A stretch of DNA of 64,000 bases. It comes from Druceiella hillmani (lineage: Eukaryota; Arthropoda; Insecta; Lepidoptera; Hepialidae). Positions within the stretch are counted from its first letter, which is position 1; each line of letters opens with the position of its first letter. Position numbers and translations under genes: made by a program. The DNA is taken from NCBI GenBank assembly GCA_039881145.1, contig JAYKKI010000074.1, positions 9,985,501-10,049,500 on the forward strand, given 5' to 3'. Positions 50,191 to 63,400 of the stretch are shown here, piece by piece. The notes beneath the pieces are model-generated. The model was not told the DNA's origin and made no database searches. It worked only from the letters and a program-made list of their open reading frames with translations.

Positions 50191-50770
50191 TGGGGAAAGT
50201 CCTCATCTATATTTCGACGCAAGGAATACGATTCTAACTAATATTATAATCCTAAATAATACCATGAATGCAAAAGTATATATATATATTTGTACTTCTT
50301 TCAAGTAATAATTGAGCAAAACATCAACATGGCTATCTGCACAGAAATAATTGGCAAACCAAAAAATTACATAAACTACTTTCCAGCCCGGGAAATTTCT
50401 TCCTAACTATTATTACAAGCCCAACTAAGATTGAAAATGCAAAAGTGTATTTGTTTGTCCTTGTTTCATGTCGCAATTTAGCAATATATCAACGTAATTT
50501 TCAGCTCAAAATTAGATAGCGGGTCAAAAAATTAAATAGGTTAATTGCCAACTCGGGAAATCTCATCGTACCTAATATGACATTCCCATATAACATTTAA
50601 AATTCAAAAGTATGTTTGTTCGCACTCCTTTCACGTTGTATTGGAGCAATAGATCGACGATTTTCTGTGCCCGCATAGTTAGCGGACCAGGAAATAAGAT
50701 AGGCTACTTTTCAACCCGGGACATATCATCCTAATTAATATAATACTCCCAACAAATATTTTAAATTCCA
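50191..50770 (+). repeat. Tandem array, period about 166 bp, three to four units
   Basis: The landmark aatgcaaaagtat recurs near 50268, 50436, 50601 and (partial) 50764. Each unit also has cctttcacgttg-aatt-agcaa-atatc, a tagttagcgg-ccaaaaaa segment, taggctacttttcaacccgg and atcatcctaa. In reverse complement the cccgggttgaaaagtagcc part matches dispersed motif B at 36.26 kb. It appears to be a tandemised dispersed repeat. Confidence 0.85.
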
Positions 50771-51013
50771 CCCAGAAATCTTATTGTAACTAATATGAAA
50801 ATTTACAATTATAATCATAATATTTACATAAAATACATAAAAACTAAGTAAATATTGAAGACTTCTAATTTTGTAAATTTTGCATTTATTCTGGCCACGC
50901 TGAAATCCGCTGAATATCCAATTTGACAGGATATCCAAAAAAATAGTATTAATATTTTACAATTAAGTCCACTATTCTAAAAGGATAAAGATGATAGAGG
51001 GGTCTCTGTATTT
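50771..51013. other. AT-rich spacer
   Basis: No feature supported. Confidence 0.5.
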
Positions 51014-51044
51014 ACACACATATACACACACACACATATGTGTA

Positions 51045-51109
<65 letters not shown>

Positions 51110-51141
51110 ATATATATTTATATATATATATATATGTATAT

Positions 51142-51195
<54 letters not shown>

Positions 51196-51200
51196 TATAT
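51014..51200. repeat. Compound (CA)n/(TA)n/(TATG)n microsatellite
   Basis: ACACATATACACACACACAC, then TA tracts with regular TATG and ATAC interruptions for about 190 bp. All overlapping open frames (poly Ile-Tyr) are artefacts. Confidence 0.96.
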
Positions 51201-52059
51201 TTATACACTATATTTTCACACCTTATTTAAACTGTAAATACAGGACTTAAATTAATAGACGCCACAAAATTAAATATTTAAGTTTAATAAAAACAACGAT
51301 AAGTAATCAGCCTGGATAAAAGATCCAAGTTTGAGCTATTTCTTCCTATTAAAATAATTATACTACATATTCCTAGAGTAAACTTTCCAAGAATAGGCGT
51401 TTTCCGTCAAAGTTGTAAATACGTCTTCAAGTAACATTTCAAAACCATATTAAAATTTCAAAGAGCATATGTCACAAAGTATCATCCGTGTGGGTAGTGA
51501 GTTATTGACGCAGTGAATATAGTTTGTTAATATGCCTAGCCACTGACATGTCGCTAATTTATCGAAAAGGGAAAGGGGCGGAGCTTGAAAATCAAATTCT
51601 TCAAGGTCGTCGTGAAATCTCATCGCTTTAACGAAGAAATTGTGCTTTATCAAAGTAGTTACTTTAATTATTTGACGTATTTTCAACCAATGTTTAATTA
51701 GTATTTAAATAAATATCTCTTCAACATATTAAAAGCAATGTATCGGAAATAAGATCTTATAAATAAAAGCTAAAAGAGTGAATGATTAAAAGTTTTGTAA
51801 CCGCATCAGACTGTTAATTTTATGACATTAAGGACTCTTATGTAATAATGAAAAATGCTTCTAACACAATAAAAAATAAAAAAGCTGTTCGGAAATCATT
51901 CTTCTTCAACTAAATATATATAAATAGCTTGTGCAAGAAGACACTACATACACACAAATATTTCTCGCATTTATGGCATGTGTACTTGGTTTTTTTATTT
52001 TTATGCTATCCACACTCATAGAACTGACACATTTTTTGAAGAACCAGACATTCCTTAAA
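51201..52059. other. AT-rich noncoding stretch, possible 3' flank of the second piggyBac relic
   Basis: No TTAA/CCC end is visible. The 78-codon minus-strand frame at 51450-51686 lacks known motifs. Confidence 0.45.
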
Positions 52060-53450
52060 CATCATCAATCATCAAAATTTATGAAAGTCTTTGTCTTAAC
52101 GATCGAGGCAAGTTCGACTGTGCCTCCCGTTCTCTTAAATACGATTCAATCAGTTTCATGGCCAAATTCACACTGAAGTGACGACGTTGAAGTACTGTGT
52201 TTTGATTATTAACTGTTTGTATCACTTGACTATTTATGGTACCGACATTTAGCATACCGTAAAAAACTATCATAGGCCAACGCTTTGTTGCTCGGGCACA
52301 ATTGTAATTTGCAAATTAATGATCTATGGTATTAACACCACCTTTGGTGCTATTGTGGCTCAAAATTATATCAGTTTTTTAAGTTTTAGCATTTACTTTA
52401 CCATCAAAAAACATAGTGTTAATCAGCAGTTCTTTGTTGCCTTTAGAATATGTAATACCAAAACCATGTTGTCGCAAAAACCAAACATTCCAGACATCAC
52501 ATTTTATCCACGTAACATATTGAAGTTAGGAGGAATTTCCTTCTTGTCCTTTCTGATTGTTTCAATTGTTGGTTAACATTCCGGTTAGGAATACACTGGA
52601 GTACCAATTGTTAGTTGCGACATTGCGACCAGTATTGAACATCGGTTCGCATAATCTTTGAACAACAGCTAGGCTGTAATTATGGCAGGTATCAACATTA
52701 AGAACTCGAATGTTGATACCATAGGGATATGATTTGGAATATTTTGCGAAAATGATCACCGTCCACGAAAACTTTCCAATTTTTCACAAAAGCCGATACC
52801 GCATAATTACCTTTGCAATTTTTTACATATTTCTCAAATATTTCTCTTAGATGGCAAACATTGTGATGTGATTTTCTTTAGAGTCTTGTTGTACCATCAT
52901 TGAATCTCAAAACTCACAGCAGAAATTGAACCCTCTGAGTAGACATAGATAGCCGAAATATTTCTACCGCACCGCCATCCGTCTTCATCGAAGTTTTTCG
53001 ACATTCAGATGATTAGATTTTTTCACTGTGGCTAATAGTATGAAACCCATCATAGGTCTTATCTCATTGAGATTAGTCGTATACATTTCTCTGGTATATT
53101 TATGTTTGAGGGCGTCAATGTATAAGCTAGTATACTTGACAATAAAATCAATTATAGTATCGTAAAAGAAGTGTCTCTAAATTCCAAGAAGTTTCCTTCC
53201 ACCTGAGATGACCCGTTTAGGTCCTGTGAACAGAGTTATAATATTGAAACTTCTAGTGCGGGGAGATTGGCGAATGGGTTTTCCAGTCCCTTTTGTAGAT
53301 TTATCCTTTCCTTTATAAAAGGACGAGTTGTTTTTACCTAAATGCTCAAAGCCTCTTCGCTCTCCGAATTTCCGAGTTTTCTGGTTCGCCATCACTTCCA
53401 CCTTCACTATCCTATGACGATTTTAATCTGTCCTCATCATATGATAATGC
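52060..53450 (-). pseudogene. Old piggyBac-family transposase relic
   Basis: Minus-strand reading in three frames recovers the order of the family. An acidic N-terminus (DSEGGSDGEPENSE, near 53425-53370) leads to SPRTRSFNIIT (about 53290), then YTSLYIDALKHKYTRE and LLATVKKSNHLN (about 53130-53000). Next come a stop and frame change, EIFRLSMSTQRVQFLL and REIFEKYVKNCK (to about 52815), LESFRGR (about 52770), LAVVQRLCEPMFNTGRNVATNNWYSS (about 52670-52590), then GGVNTIDH and KRWPMIVFYGMLNVGTINSQV (about 52300-52215), ending RQRLS at 52079. The expected TADNW reads ATNNW and GVDTLDQ reads GVNTIDH, so two catalytic Asp are Asn. The first-Asp region is deleted, with a hairpin at the joint. There are many stops and frameshifts. 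It is much older than the copy at 11-13 kb and not a recent duplicate of it. Confidence 0.9.
52688..52720. repeat. 12-bp inverted repeat, 9-nt loop, inside the piggyBac relic
   Basis: Arms 52688-52699 and 52709-52720 (ggtatcaacatt/aatgttgatacc) are exact reverse complements. They replace the stretch where the first catalytic Asp motif should be. Confidence 0.92.
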
Positions 53451-53607
53451 TTCTTATATAAGAGCCTCAAGACAACATTGTTGATTTTCGTAGTATATGT
53501 TTGAAAAAATTAATAATTTGAAAAACAAACCCGTAGATATTTTTGTAAAATATTGATAAAACTATGCAAAAAACTTACGAGTCACAATAATACAATCAAA
53601 TAATGAA

Positions 53608-53653
53608 AAATAACAGCGAAATTAAGTATATGTACTTAATTTCGCTGTTATTT
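53608..53653. repeat. 21-bp perfect inverted repeat, 4-nt loop
   Basis: Arms 53608-53628 and 53633-53653 are exact reverse complements. The right arm is followed by a second partial copy (tttcgctgt) of its own end. It lies about 160 bp upstream of the second piggyBac relic. Confidence 0.95.
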
Positions 53654-55656
53654 CGCTGTCTTATCAAAATATGTAAAATAAAAAAATCAATTATAACCAT
53701 ATGACTTACTTAGACAATGACGCCGGTCTCGCCCTGTCCCCGTTGTGGAACGGACTTACAATAGGGAACGTACAATAAGGTAGCTACTAAAAGTCACAAC
53801 AAAAATCGATGCCATATGAGAAAGTTATTAGACTTTATCTTAAAATATTCTTTTAAATTAACAGAAAACCGTGATGTTTACATAACATATTTTAATCAAA
53901 TAAAACTCTGAAATTTTAATTAGAAAATAATTTAATTTTTTTAAACGCAAAATAGTTTTTAAATTTAATTATGTTTTTCTAATCTGTAGAAAATGTGTAC
54001 AATGCTTATTGAAGAGTTCTTTTAAATTGACTAATAAATGCTTTTTAAATTAGTCATACGTATCATTTGGATTCACGGTACAGTCACGTATATATCCTTA
54101 CTTACTATCTGAATAATAAAAAAATATATTACAGTGCGTATGTGAAATAAAATGTAACAACTATCACTGGCAATTTAAAATGTTTCGTAGTAGATACGTG
54201 TTTAGCAAAAGTTTGTGATAAGATACCGACGGGGAAGTAGCGAACGGTCACTCTTTACTTTCAGTCACCTTCATCCTAAAAAGGTTTCGTTTCCGTTGGC
54301 TATTTCTGACCAGTTTACATATATTTTCAGAAACTCATGTTCCAACTGCCACAATTTACTTATATTTCAGCTCTAAATGGGACCCGGAACATTCAAATTT
54401 TGAACTGACGAATAATCTACAAGTCAGCATAAACTTCAATTGAACAAAAGCAGTCCGTTTTTAGAAACAGGCGCAGAAACTTTTCTTGTCTTTCCGTTCA
54501 TCGCAGCGTATGTGGGTATCTTCCGCGTATGTGGGTTCCTTCCGCGCTGCTGGTTAATACCGAATCAAACGCGACTATCAAGTTTGTAACTATGAAGCAT
54601 ATAGGCCAACATGGTTGAATAATTATATTAAAGGCAGATCGGCCCTAATAATTTTGAGCTCTGGGGACGAGAAAATAAATCAATTTTATCATCGTGCATA
54701 AAAATTCTCGATTTCCCTTCAAATATATTTATTTCCTTGAAAGGACATGTCGCTTACGATGCTTACATTCGGAATTTGTTCTGTATCGTATTATGGAGAC
54801 GTTTACTTTTACCGATCGATATTATATCAGAGTGTAGAGAAACATGGAAGTTACTACGGAGACCAGCTTCCCAATGTCGCGTACAAAGGTAAAATGTACT
54901 TCATTTTATATTTATTGATATGTCGATACAATGTCAAACTTAATTGCGGAGACACTAATAGCTCCCAATACCCGAGTCATATCTCTGTATATATCCGTCC
55001 GTCTGTCATGCCATTGAGAAGCTAATTTCCGCAATTATGTTATAATTTGTATAGTAATAAGATCAGAGCCTGACGGTTTTTTCTGCGAATTTCGAATCTA
55101 TACAACTTTTTAAGTTATTTAAACTAATGAATGAAATGTCTACCTCGTTCTTCTTTTCAATAATAATCACATGGATAAAATCTATGTAATGATTGGATGA
55201 AATCCAGTAAATGGATGAAATCCATTGTAATTTACGAAAAAATTTGATCAATAACTATTTTTTGCAGACGTCTGCCTTCTGCTTAGAGTTACCTATCCAT
55301 TTGCCGTTTTGAGACTTCAGAGGAAGATCTTACATAATAGGATCCTTTAATCTCTTGGTAAATTTCTACACGGAACGGTTGGTGCTTTTGTCTGCCATTA
55401 AGTTTTTAATCATTTATTTAAAAGACTCATTTTTAATTCTCTGACTCTTTTTTTAAGAATGATACTTAGCTGGTTAAGTACTGTTATATAACTCGGGTAT
55501 TTAATTCGGGTTTCCAAATTTTAGCTGATCATGTAATAACAGAAAAGATGTTTCTTGGAATAGCAGGGGCGATAATCTTCTCTACTAATTGTACATTCCT
55601 TTCCAGTTAGCTAACCTCTTTATCTATCTGCTCAAATATTTTAATAGCAAATTCCG
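53654..55656. other. Noncoding stretch
   Basis: It contains a 19-bp doublet (gcgtatgtgggt-tcttcc, near 54506 and 54525) and a small doublet around ggatgaaatcca near 55195-55225. The frame at 54747-55025 (plus) has no recognised domain. Confidence 0.45.
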
Positions 55657-55711
55657 AATTCAGTAAAAATTTGGAGCAACTAATTAAGTTTCTCCAAAAT
55701 TTTACTGAATT
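55657..55711. repeat. Inverted repeat, 20-bp arms with one mismatch, 15-nt loop
   Basis: Arms 55657-55676 and 55692-55711 (aattcagtaaaaatttggag paired with ctccaaaattttactgaatt). Confidence 0.9.
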
Positions 55712-57391
55712 TATCCCAAACAGTTATCTTACTGCAAAATTGTAGTTTTTTTTCTATTATTACTTCTTCAGAGGTAGATAAGAAGATATATGTATGATCC
55801 TAATATAAATCAACTTTTCACTCAATTGACATATGGTTTTTCGAAATGTTTTTAATGATATAAAATCGATTAGGTTCAGATTTTTTTTCATGTAAAAGTC
55901 AATATAGATAACTAGAAAAGAATTATTCACATTAATATTTTTTTCTGCCAGGAAAAGTCACTAGCCTTTTTTTTATCAATCTTGATCCTCGACATGTATG
56001 TTTTGCATTAAAATCACCCCAAAGTATAAAGTTCTTCTCTTATCGCTTGAAGGTTACATAATGATACTCGATGGGCGGAAACTTTTAGTTTGGCAGTAAA
56101 TGGCAGATACGGTTGATTTGTTTTATTTGACTTGGGTTATTATTTTAGTAATTGGGAATTGGCGGTCGCTTTATTTGGATCTCATAATTTTGTTGGGTGT
56201 AATTTGATACTAGCATGGCTGAAACACCTTTGGACATATTTTTAAGTTGTAGAGTACAATAGCAGATGTAGTCCCTTATTTTTGTCTTTGAAATATTTGT
56301 TAGATAGATTTCAAATACTAGGCGTATATCTATATTTTTGTTTTTCAGAATTATTACCAGTCAATTATATGTTATAATAGGCCGTTTGCATTACTTTATT
56401 TTTGCCTTTTTGGCTGAGTGTCTTACTTTGAGTTCTTTATTGTTGTTTCTATTTTCACAACTTTACTCCTAGTTTGTTGATTGCTCGTTCCCGCTTCGCA
56501 AATCTTTGAAGAAATGAGAATGAAACCATTTTTGCATACCCCATTATGTGAGGTAAGGAAAAGATCGATCGATCAGCTGCTCTTTTTATGTGAAATATTG
56601 ATCTAATATCTTAAATTTGCCTCAAAATTATAAAATTCACCGTAAAATGTGCAAAGCAAAATTGCTCTCAAAAATGGACAAGAAAAACTTACGCAATAAA
56701 AATAATAAATAACAAGAAAGCAAAATTTAAAGAGACACAATAACAGTTTGTCATGCGGAAGTAATAGGCGAGGATAAAATCGTCAAAGCCAGGGTTCAAA
56801 AGAAAAATATGCGGAAAATGAAATACATGTGGGGAAATTCACGGTTTGTTGAGGCGCAAAAGTGTTTAGGAAGAGACCGAAACCTGTCGATTTGAGAAAG
56901 TTGCTTGTATATATCAATAAGGTAAGTTTGTGACAAATATAATAACAAATATTTCACGCTGTCTTTGCGCCTTGTTTACACTTTACTGTCAGATTTGTGT
57001 ACTACTTATTTGTAAAAATTGATAATCGACAGAATACCGAGATTTCGTGATTGAACCGCCTAGGAAAGATATTTAATTACCAATTTAAATTAAACACTCT
57101 GCTTTTCCTACTTCGAGCGATATCAAAATAATAAAGATTCGAATAACATTTACATCTACGAAAACCGAGTAGGTGGGAGCCTAGCTCGCGTATTTACGAT
57201 TCCGCACCTCATTTTGAAGGAAATTGCTTTATGTATAATATGTCATCACTAACTCCTCAACGGAATAAATATTTCATATTATATAATGTAATTGAATAGG
57301 GCGCACATATACTGCGAATATCGCAAAAATTATGACATATAGGTAAATTGTTTTAATTTTCCTACCTAACTTTTGGGTTCTAAACACCCTT
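55712..57391. other. AT-rich noncoding stretch
   Basis: No feature supported. Confidence 0.5.
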
Positions 57392-57424
57392 TTTCCGTAA
57401 TTTTAAGTTCAGTAATTACGGAAA
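57392..57424. repeat. 11-bp inverted repeat
   Basis: tttccgtaatt (57392-57402) and aattacggaaa (57414-57424) with an 11-nt loop. Pairing continues imperfectly outward (accctt / atatggg). Confidence 0.7.
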
Positions 57425-60400
57425 TATGGGGAGATATACTACCTAAAATTATAAAAAAAATTAAGTTCAGACCTTGTAAGCAGCCCCTTTAAACAAATCT
57501 CCCACTCTGAATATGGAATTTTAAAAAAGTTTATTTAAATATGAAATTTGTCACCCAGGAATGTGAACATTTTGCAGTATTAACTATTGAGATATGTATG
57601 GGTCAATATGCTTTATTAGTATGGCAGAATTCAAGGTTTCAGGTTTAGCGTTATCGAAGAAAACGGTTGTAACATACGAACCGACGGATGTTCTTATATA
57701 TCAACATAAAAACGTACACTACCGTGGCAAAGAATGTCTCATATTCAAAATATTTTCGGTTCTATTTTATTATCGTTTATTTTGTTGAAAACTTTATTCG
57801 TTTTAGTTCAATAACCTTTATTTTATTCAAAACATTTTCCATCTTTTGTTAATAAAAAATATATATTAGAAGGAAGTTTGGAATCGGCAACAAGTAAATA
57901 CTTTTCCATGAATGACAAAATTTTAAACAAATATTTTTATCAAATATACTAATGTACGAACGTCCCTCTCTTTTGCTAATTTATGGTAAACTTAGAAAAA
58001 AAATATTTTATTTTTTTCTCGTTCTATTAACAATAAAATTAACTGAATCAGTAATATAATAGATTTCCACTCTCGAAGATTCTAGATATTTAGTTAAGTA
58101 TACAATTCTTCGTCATTATTTTCGTGAGCAGAAAATAAATCTAGAAGAGCATCCATTGTTTGTCCGCAGCAAACGAAAGGATAACAAATGCATGGAAAGT
58201 CGCAAGCCTAGCCGTTTCCATGTATATAGAATCCGAATTTAAAAACTAGATAACCAATTTCTATAACATTTCAACAGGCATTATATTTAAAAGTTTCCAA
58301 GGCCACACGCCTGTCTGATTTATCGATAATATTCGTACGGTATGTTATAAATTCAACAAGTTTTAAAAAATATAACAAATGGAAATTCAATGTCTTGATT
58401 GTTCAGGAAAAATCTGAAACAACATTTTAATCCAATGAAATGAAGGAATAAATTCTTTCTTACTAATTTTCCTTTAGAATAATGTACTTATTCATATTTG
58501 TAATTTGATATTTAAGCGAGAAAATTATATTACACGTCTCTACTGTTAGCTTCCTGTATGTGTTTTTTTAGTTTTGCATAGCCGGTTCGAATGCCGTATG
58601 TCGTAAGGTGCCATCATCGTTATGCATCTACAGCACGAGCATTACTTTGTACACGACCGAATTCCTATGAACCGCAAAATGGAACTGCTGCCGTGGCGCT
58701 GACTGCTCGATGAAATGGATAATACTAAGTAAGATTTTGTTAATGCGTGTATGTACGTTGACACATCGAAAATATTTAAGTCTATTTATAACTACGTATA
58801 GCAACATATTAGTAAATTAATGCGTAAATGTTTATTTTGGCCTATATCGAGCGCTCGGGCCATCTACCGGTTTATTCAAACTAATGAGTTAATTTTCCAT
58901 AATCTAGATATCAATTAGGTAACATTTTTGGATTAGTGTTTGTAGTATTAATGTTGGCTTGCAAGATTGGACATTTTGGAAAACGCGAATTGTTTTATAT
59001 CTCTTAAAGGGTGAGATTTATATTAAATAAAAAAATCGTACAGATAAAAATTCTTACATCTTTTATGTTAAATATTTTTGTACAATTAATAATTTTAAGA
59101 TTAGGGCGTATGAAAAGTTTGCACAAATTGTTTTCTCCACTATTTTTGGTACCTTCCGCCATTTTTCGATAATGTCATATTGCTATCACCAAAACGGTAA
59201 TTTAAAAATAATATATACACGTACCGGATGCTATTTCCTGTTTAATAACAGCAAGATCAAAACATCATGCCTAGCATTTCATTAATTTTAAGTTACAATT
59301 TATTGTAAAAATTTAACATATGATGTATTTTTTTTTAAATTTTATCCAACTTTTTATTTCCAATTCTAACACCCTCGAGTATCCCTCGGAAACTCTAAAT
59401 CGAAGATCAAAAACCGAAAGGAAGCATGATTAAGACAGACCGTTGTTTAGAGAATTCTTTTCTGATTTATGGAAATCGGCCATTTTTTCACCCAATGGCT
59501 TCAAAGACTAATGAGGCCAGAGCCCTTCAATATAAAACTACCTATTAATTGACCATTGTGTCCTTCTGATGTACGTAATAAATCGTGATTAGTTTTATCC
59601 AACCAAAAACTTTAAAGTAAAACTAAATTTATCAGAAGAGTATATTTGTGTACATTGGTTAAAAAGATAAAGAGTATTAGTTTGAATTTCTGTATAATCA
59701 ATAATATTTATGTTGTGTAAATGACTTCAATATAAATGATAGATCAATTGACTTTTAAATTGGCCAAAATACCCAAATCTTGGTTTTCTCAATACGTTTT
59801 TAAGAACAAAAAAGCTTCAAAGGAAAGTGGTAAGAGAGTATATGTAATGAGAGTCTCAAATAGAGAAAATTAAAAAAGATGCCTTTTAATTTAAACCGTT
59901 AATAAAACGAACAAAAAATCTTATCTTTTGAGTTTTATTCCTCAAAATTAAAAAAAGAAACCCGTATAGAACACTTTTTTCAGTTCGCCCGCCTGTCAAA
60001 GTTCTTTCAATCAGAAACTGTTCGAGATATCAAGCAGTAATTTATATCGTATGTTGTGGCGTGTGCCTTTATTTTTACAATGGTGTAAAAATTTCACGTT
60101 TGGTTCATGCAACAAAAATGGCGCTTTAAAGCGGTTTTTTGTTACTCATATCTTCATCAAAACCAGAGGGTATTTCCGATCGATTTACAATCTTGAAAGG
60201 CCCCTTAATGTGAGGTCTTAAGATACAAGTAAAAGGAAAATTTGCAAAATAAATGATTTCTGTTTCTATGTGGAAATATAATTATTTATAATGAATTTGT
60301 TTGCACATATGAAAGATATAGTAGAAAGTATATTCACGTTGTTGAAAGTTGTTATTTGTATATAGTTCTATTAAAATATTACCCGTTGTATTAAATATTG

Positions 60401-63400
60401 ATAGTGCCTAAAAGTGTACGAAACACTCGACGCGCGAATTCTTCTCACACTTGACAGGTTTTCTTTATTGGAAATCGAATTATTTTTTATAATAGTTTTG
60501 AAATGCAATTTCTATGGGACCCTTAGAACCAACTTTAATAAAACGCGCTAAACTTAATTATGAAGGGATATCAAACATTCACTTGCTTTATTTTATCCTG
60601 ATTACATTTTCTACAGAACTCGTATAAGGAGTTTGATTCATACTGTTCTTCACGAATATTGCATTTTAAGTGGACATCACTGAACAGAAAATGTTTACTT
60701 TATGGTCGCACTATCGTCTCAAAAAATATCCAAGATAAACAAAATAATATTTTAGATGTAGGATTAAAATTTTATTAAGGCTTATTTATACCAAAACCTA
60801 TATACATAAAGAAGAACATAAAAATAAATTGTCCTGTCTAAAAGATGACAGAAATAAATAAATTACTTTAAAGAAATAATGAAATGAATTTCTGCAAATT
60901 AATTCTGAAAGTGCAACAATTTAACCCGACTTTAATTTTCCACTCCAACTTCTTCAAAAACATTTTATATTCTAACGGTTTTCCTGTTACTTTTGAGTTG
61001 GAATAGTAGATTTTACATGACGCTCTAACAAGAGATAAACAGACTGTTGAAAAGAGTCTCTTAGGAAAATATTTGATAGGGATGAGTGAGTGGCCCAGAT
61101 TTTACTCCGAAACACAATCATAATTCTAGTGAAAGTCTTGATCAAAATAGTCCAATAGTTTCACTCACCGCTATAATAAACAGCGAAGTGCATAGAGATC
61201 ATGGAGATAGATGCATAGACATTCAGAGAGACCAAGGGATAAATATTCTGAAAAAAATTGTTTTGGTTTCTATTCAAACTCGGACACAAACCTGATTTAG
61301 CCAAAAAATTTTTTTTTTACATATATTCATTTCACATCATCGATTAACCAATTGGTTAAGGTTGCTTAAACATTATTTTAAAATTTAACTAGGTTGTTAT
61401 GGTGTTGGGGCAAGGTGTTACGAGAATAAAAATAGTACTCTCAAATTGAAATAATGAGAAAATTGCGCCTTAAAAGTTTTTTTCAAATCGTTGATCAGAA
61501 AAATAAGCAATATTGTATCTTTTATGAAAACTCAGGTTATATTGTATACTAACGTGTAGATATATTTCTACGAGACTCTTTCAATCTGAAAGATAAAGCA
61601 ATATAAACTGTACAGATTATATCCCATTTCAACCTCCGTATAAATATCAGAAATAAAGATGTAACATATTGTTCAATTAAGCTCGCAGGCCTGACAGCGC
61701 CACCGAAAAGTCCTACATTCAACTCTAAAAGAGCGAAAAATATTCAATTTGGCAAAAAAGAACGAATGTCAATATAAATTAAAAGTTTACTTTTAATTAA
61801 TGTAGATAATGACTTTACATTAACAATAAAAATACGGATAATTACAATAAAAAATAACAATGGAACGTAAAACCCATTGCATTACTTTACCTGGGCTGCT
61901 CTACAATCCCTGTTTTTCCTTTGAACTCATGCCTTCACATGAAAAACTAAAATTAAAGGTTTCACAAAAAGAATCTACTCTCATTACCCACTACAGCCGA
62001 TATACCCACTCGCCCGGTAAACATACAAGACGTCTACCCTTTTGATAATTCACTTCTTTAGATATATAACATGGCAGCCATTAACGGTTTTGCAAGTCAC
62101 TGAGCCATTCGTTAACCCTAAGCTGAACTTCAAATAATAGGCCGCGAAAAGAATAATTGTTTTCTTTTCTCTTTACCCTTGTTACCTTCAATCACATTGA
62201 ACGTTATTAGATTAACTGAGAAAATTATGACGTTACCTTTTCCATTGTACGCCAATCGGTTGGGGTTATTTACTGCCGGCACCTAATTATTTTGATGCCT
62301 CTACTCATATAAGTTGGCTGTAAAGGTAAATCCTATCGATAGATCAATGGATAGATGGATTTTAACGCGGAGTTAAAGTAAGAATTGGGCTGACGAATTT
62401 CCTGGTTATTCAACGATATTCGATTGGAGTATATTATTTTTATCAAGGTCTTCCGTCATTCTATACGTTTATCATTGTCAGCCGCCTACTTATGGTTACT
62501 AGCTAGTACGTTTAAATTTAAATCGAATAAGTTAAGTTATAACTATGAAGTATTTAAACATCGAAAAACTTGTTAAGTGCGAGTAGGATTCATTACATAC
62601 TTGGGTACATATAAAAGTTTAAATATTTAAACGTGCTAAGCCTTTCTGTTTATCATATTTCATCATGTAAATATACTGACTAATATATAGTTCACAGACA
62701 TAAAAATATCGTGATTTCTCAAAAACATTGTGAATTTAGACAATGGTTTATCTGTTTTTTATAAAATTGTACGTACTCGATTTTTTCAAGATTTTTTATT
62801 CTAGAGTTTCAAATATAAGGACTGGTGAGATGGAGATGATGTACATTTTTGCAAATTTCGGTGCAATATGCTACAATAAAAAATATTTCTGAGTTACTTC
62901 ACGAGCTTTTTCAAACAAGATACGATACATAAAAAAAATCGAGTGCTTAATTTGCTTCATTTAAATATTACCACACCTTTAAAAATTACCAAATAAATAT
63001 TTCTTTACCAAATAACCATTAATTACCATATAATATTGTTAACTAATACTGTTTTATCGGGTAGTCTACTGTATAACATATATCTTAATATGAACTATTA
63101 CTATGATTGATTTAAAGTTTCCATATCAAAACGATTTCAAAGGAAATCGGTTCTTACATAGACAGAGAATGAATGATCTTAAACGAATTCAATTTTCCTT
63201 TTGAGATACGGAACTCCGAAAAGAATATTTTGACTGAGCCTTTATACAGTATAATTTAAACGAGTTTTTCTAATGTTCCTAACGTAACTAGGGAAATGGA
63301 AAACAACCTGAGTTCCGTGTAATATACATTTTAGTCGCAGAAACGGTTTAACATGGAAAGTTAAAAGATTTTTAGTTGTATAAAATCGTTGCAAACGTAA

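Noticed and set aside
58575..58600. Possible tRNA (ggttcgaatgcc)
   Set aside because: Only a T-arm-like string. No acceptor, D-arm or anticodon stem could be placed around it.
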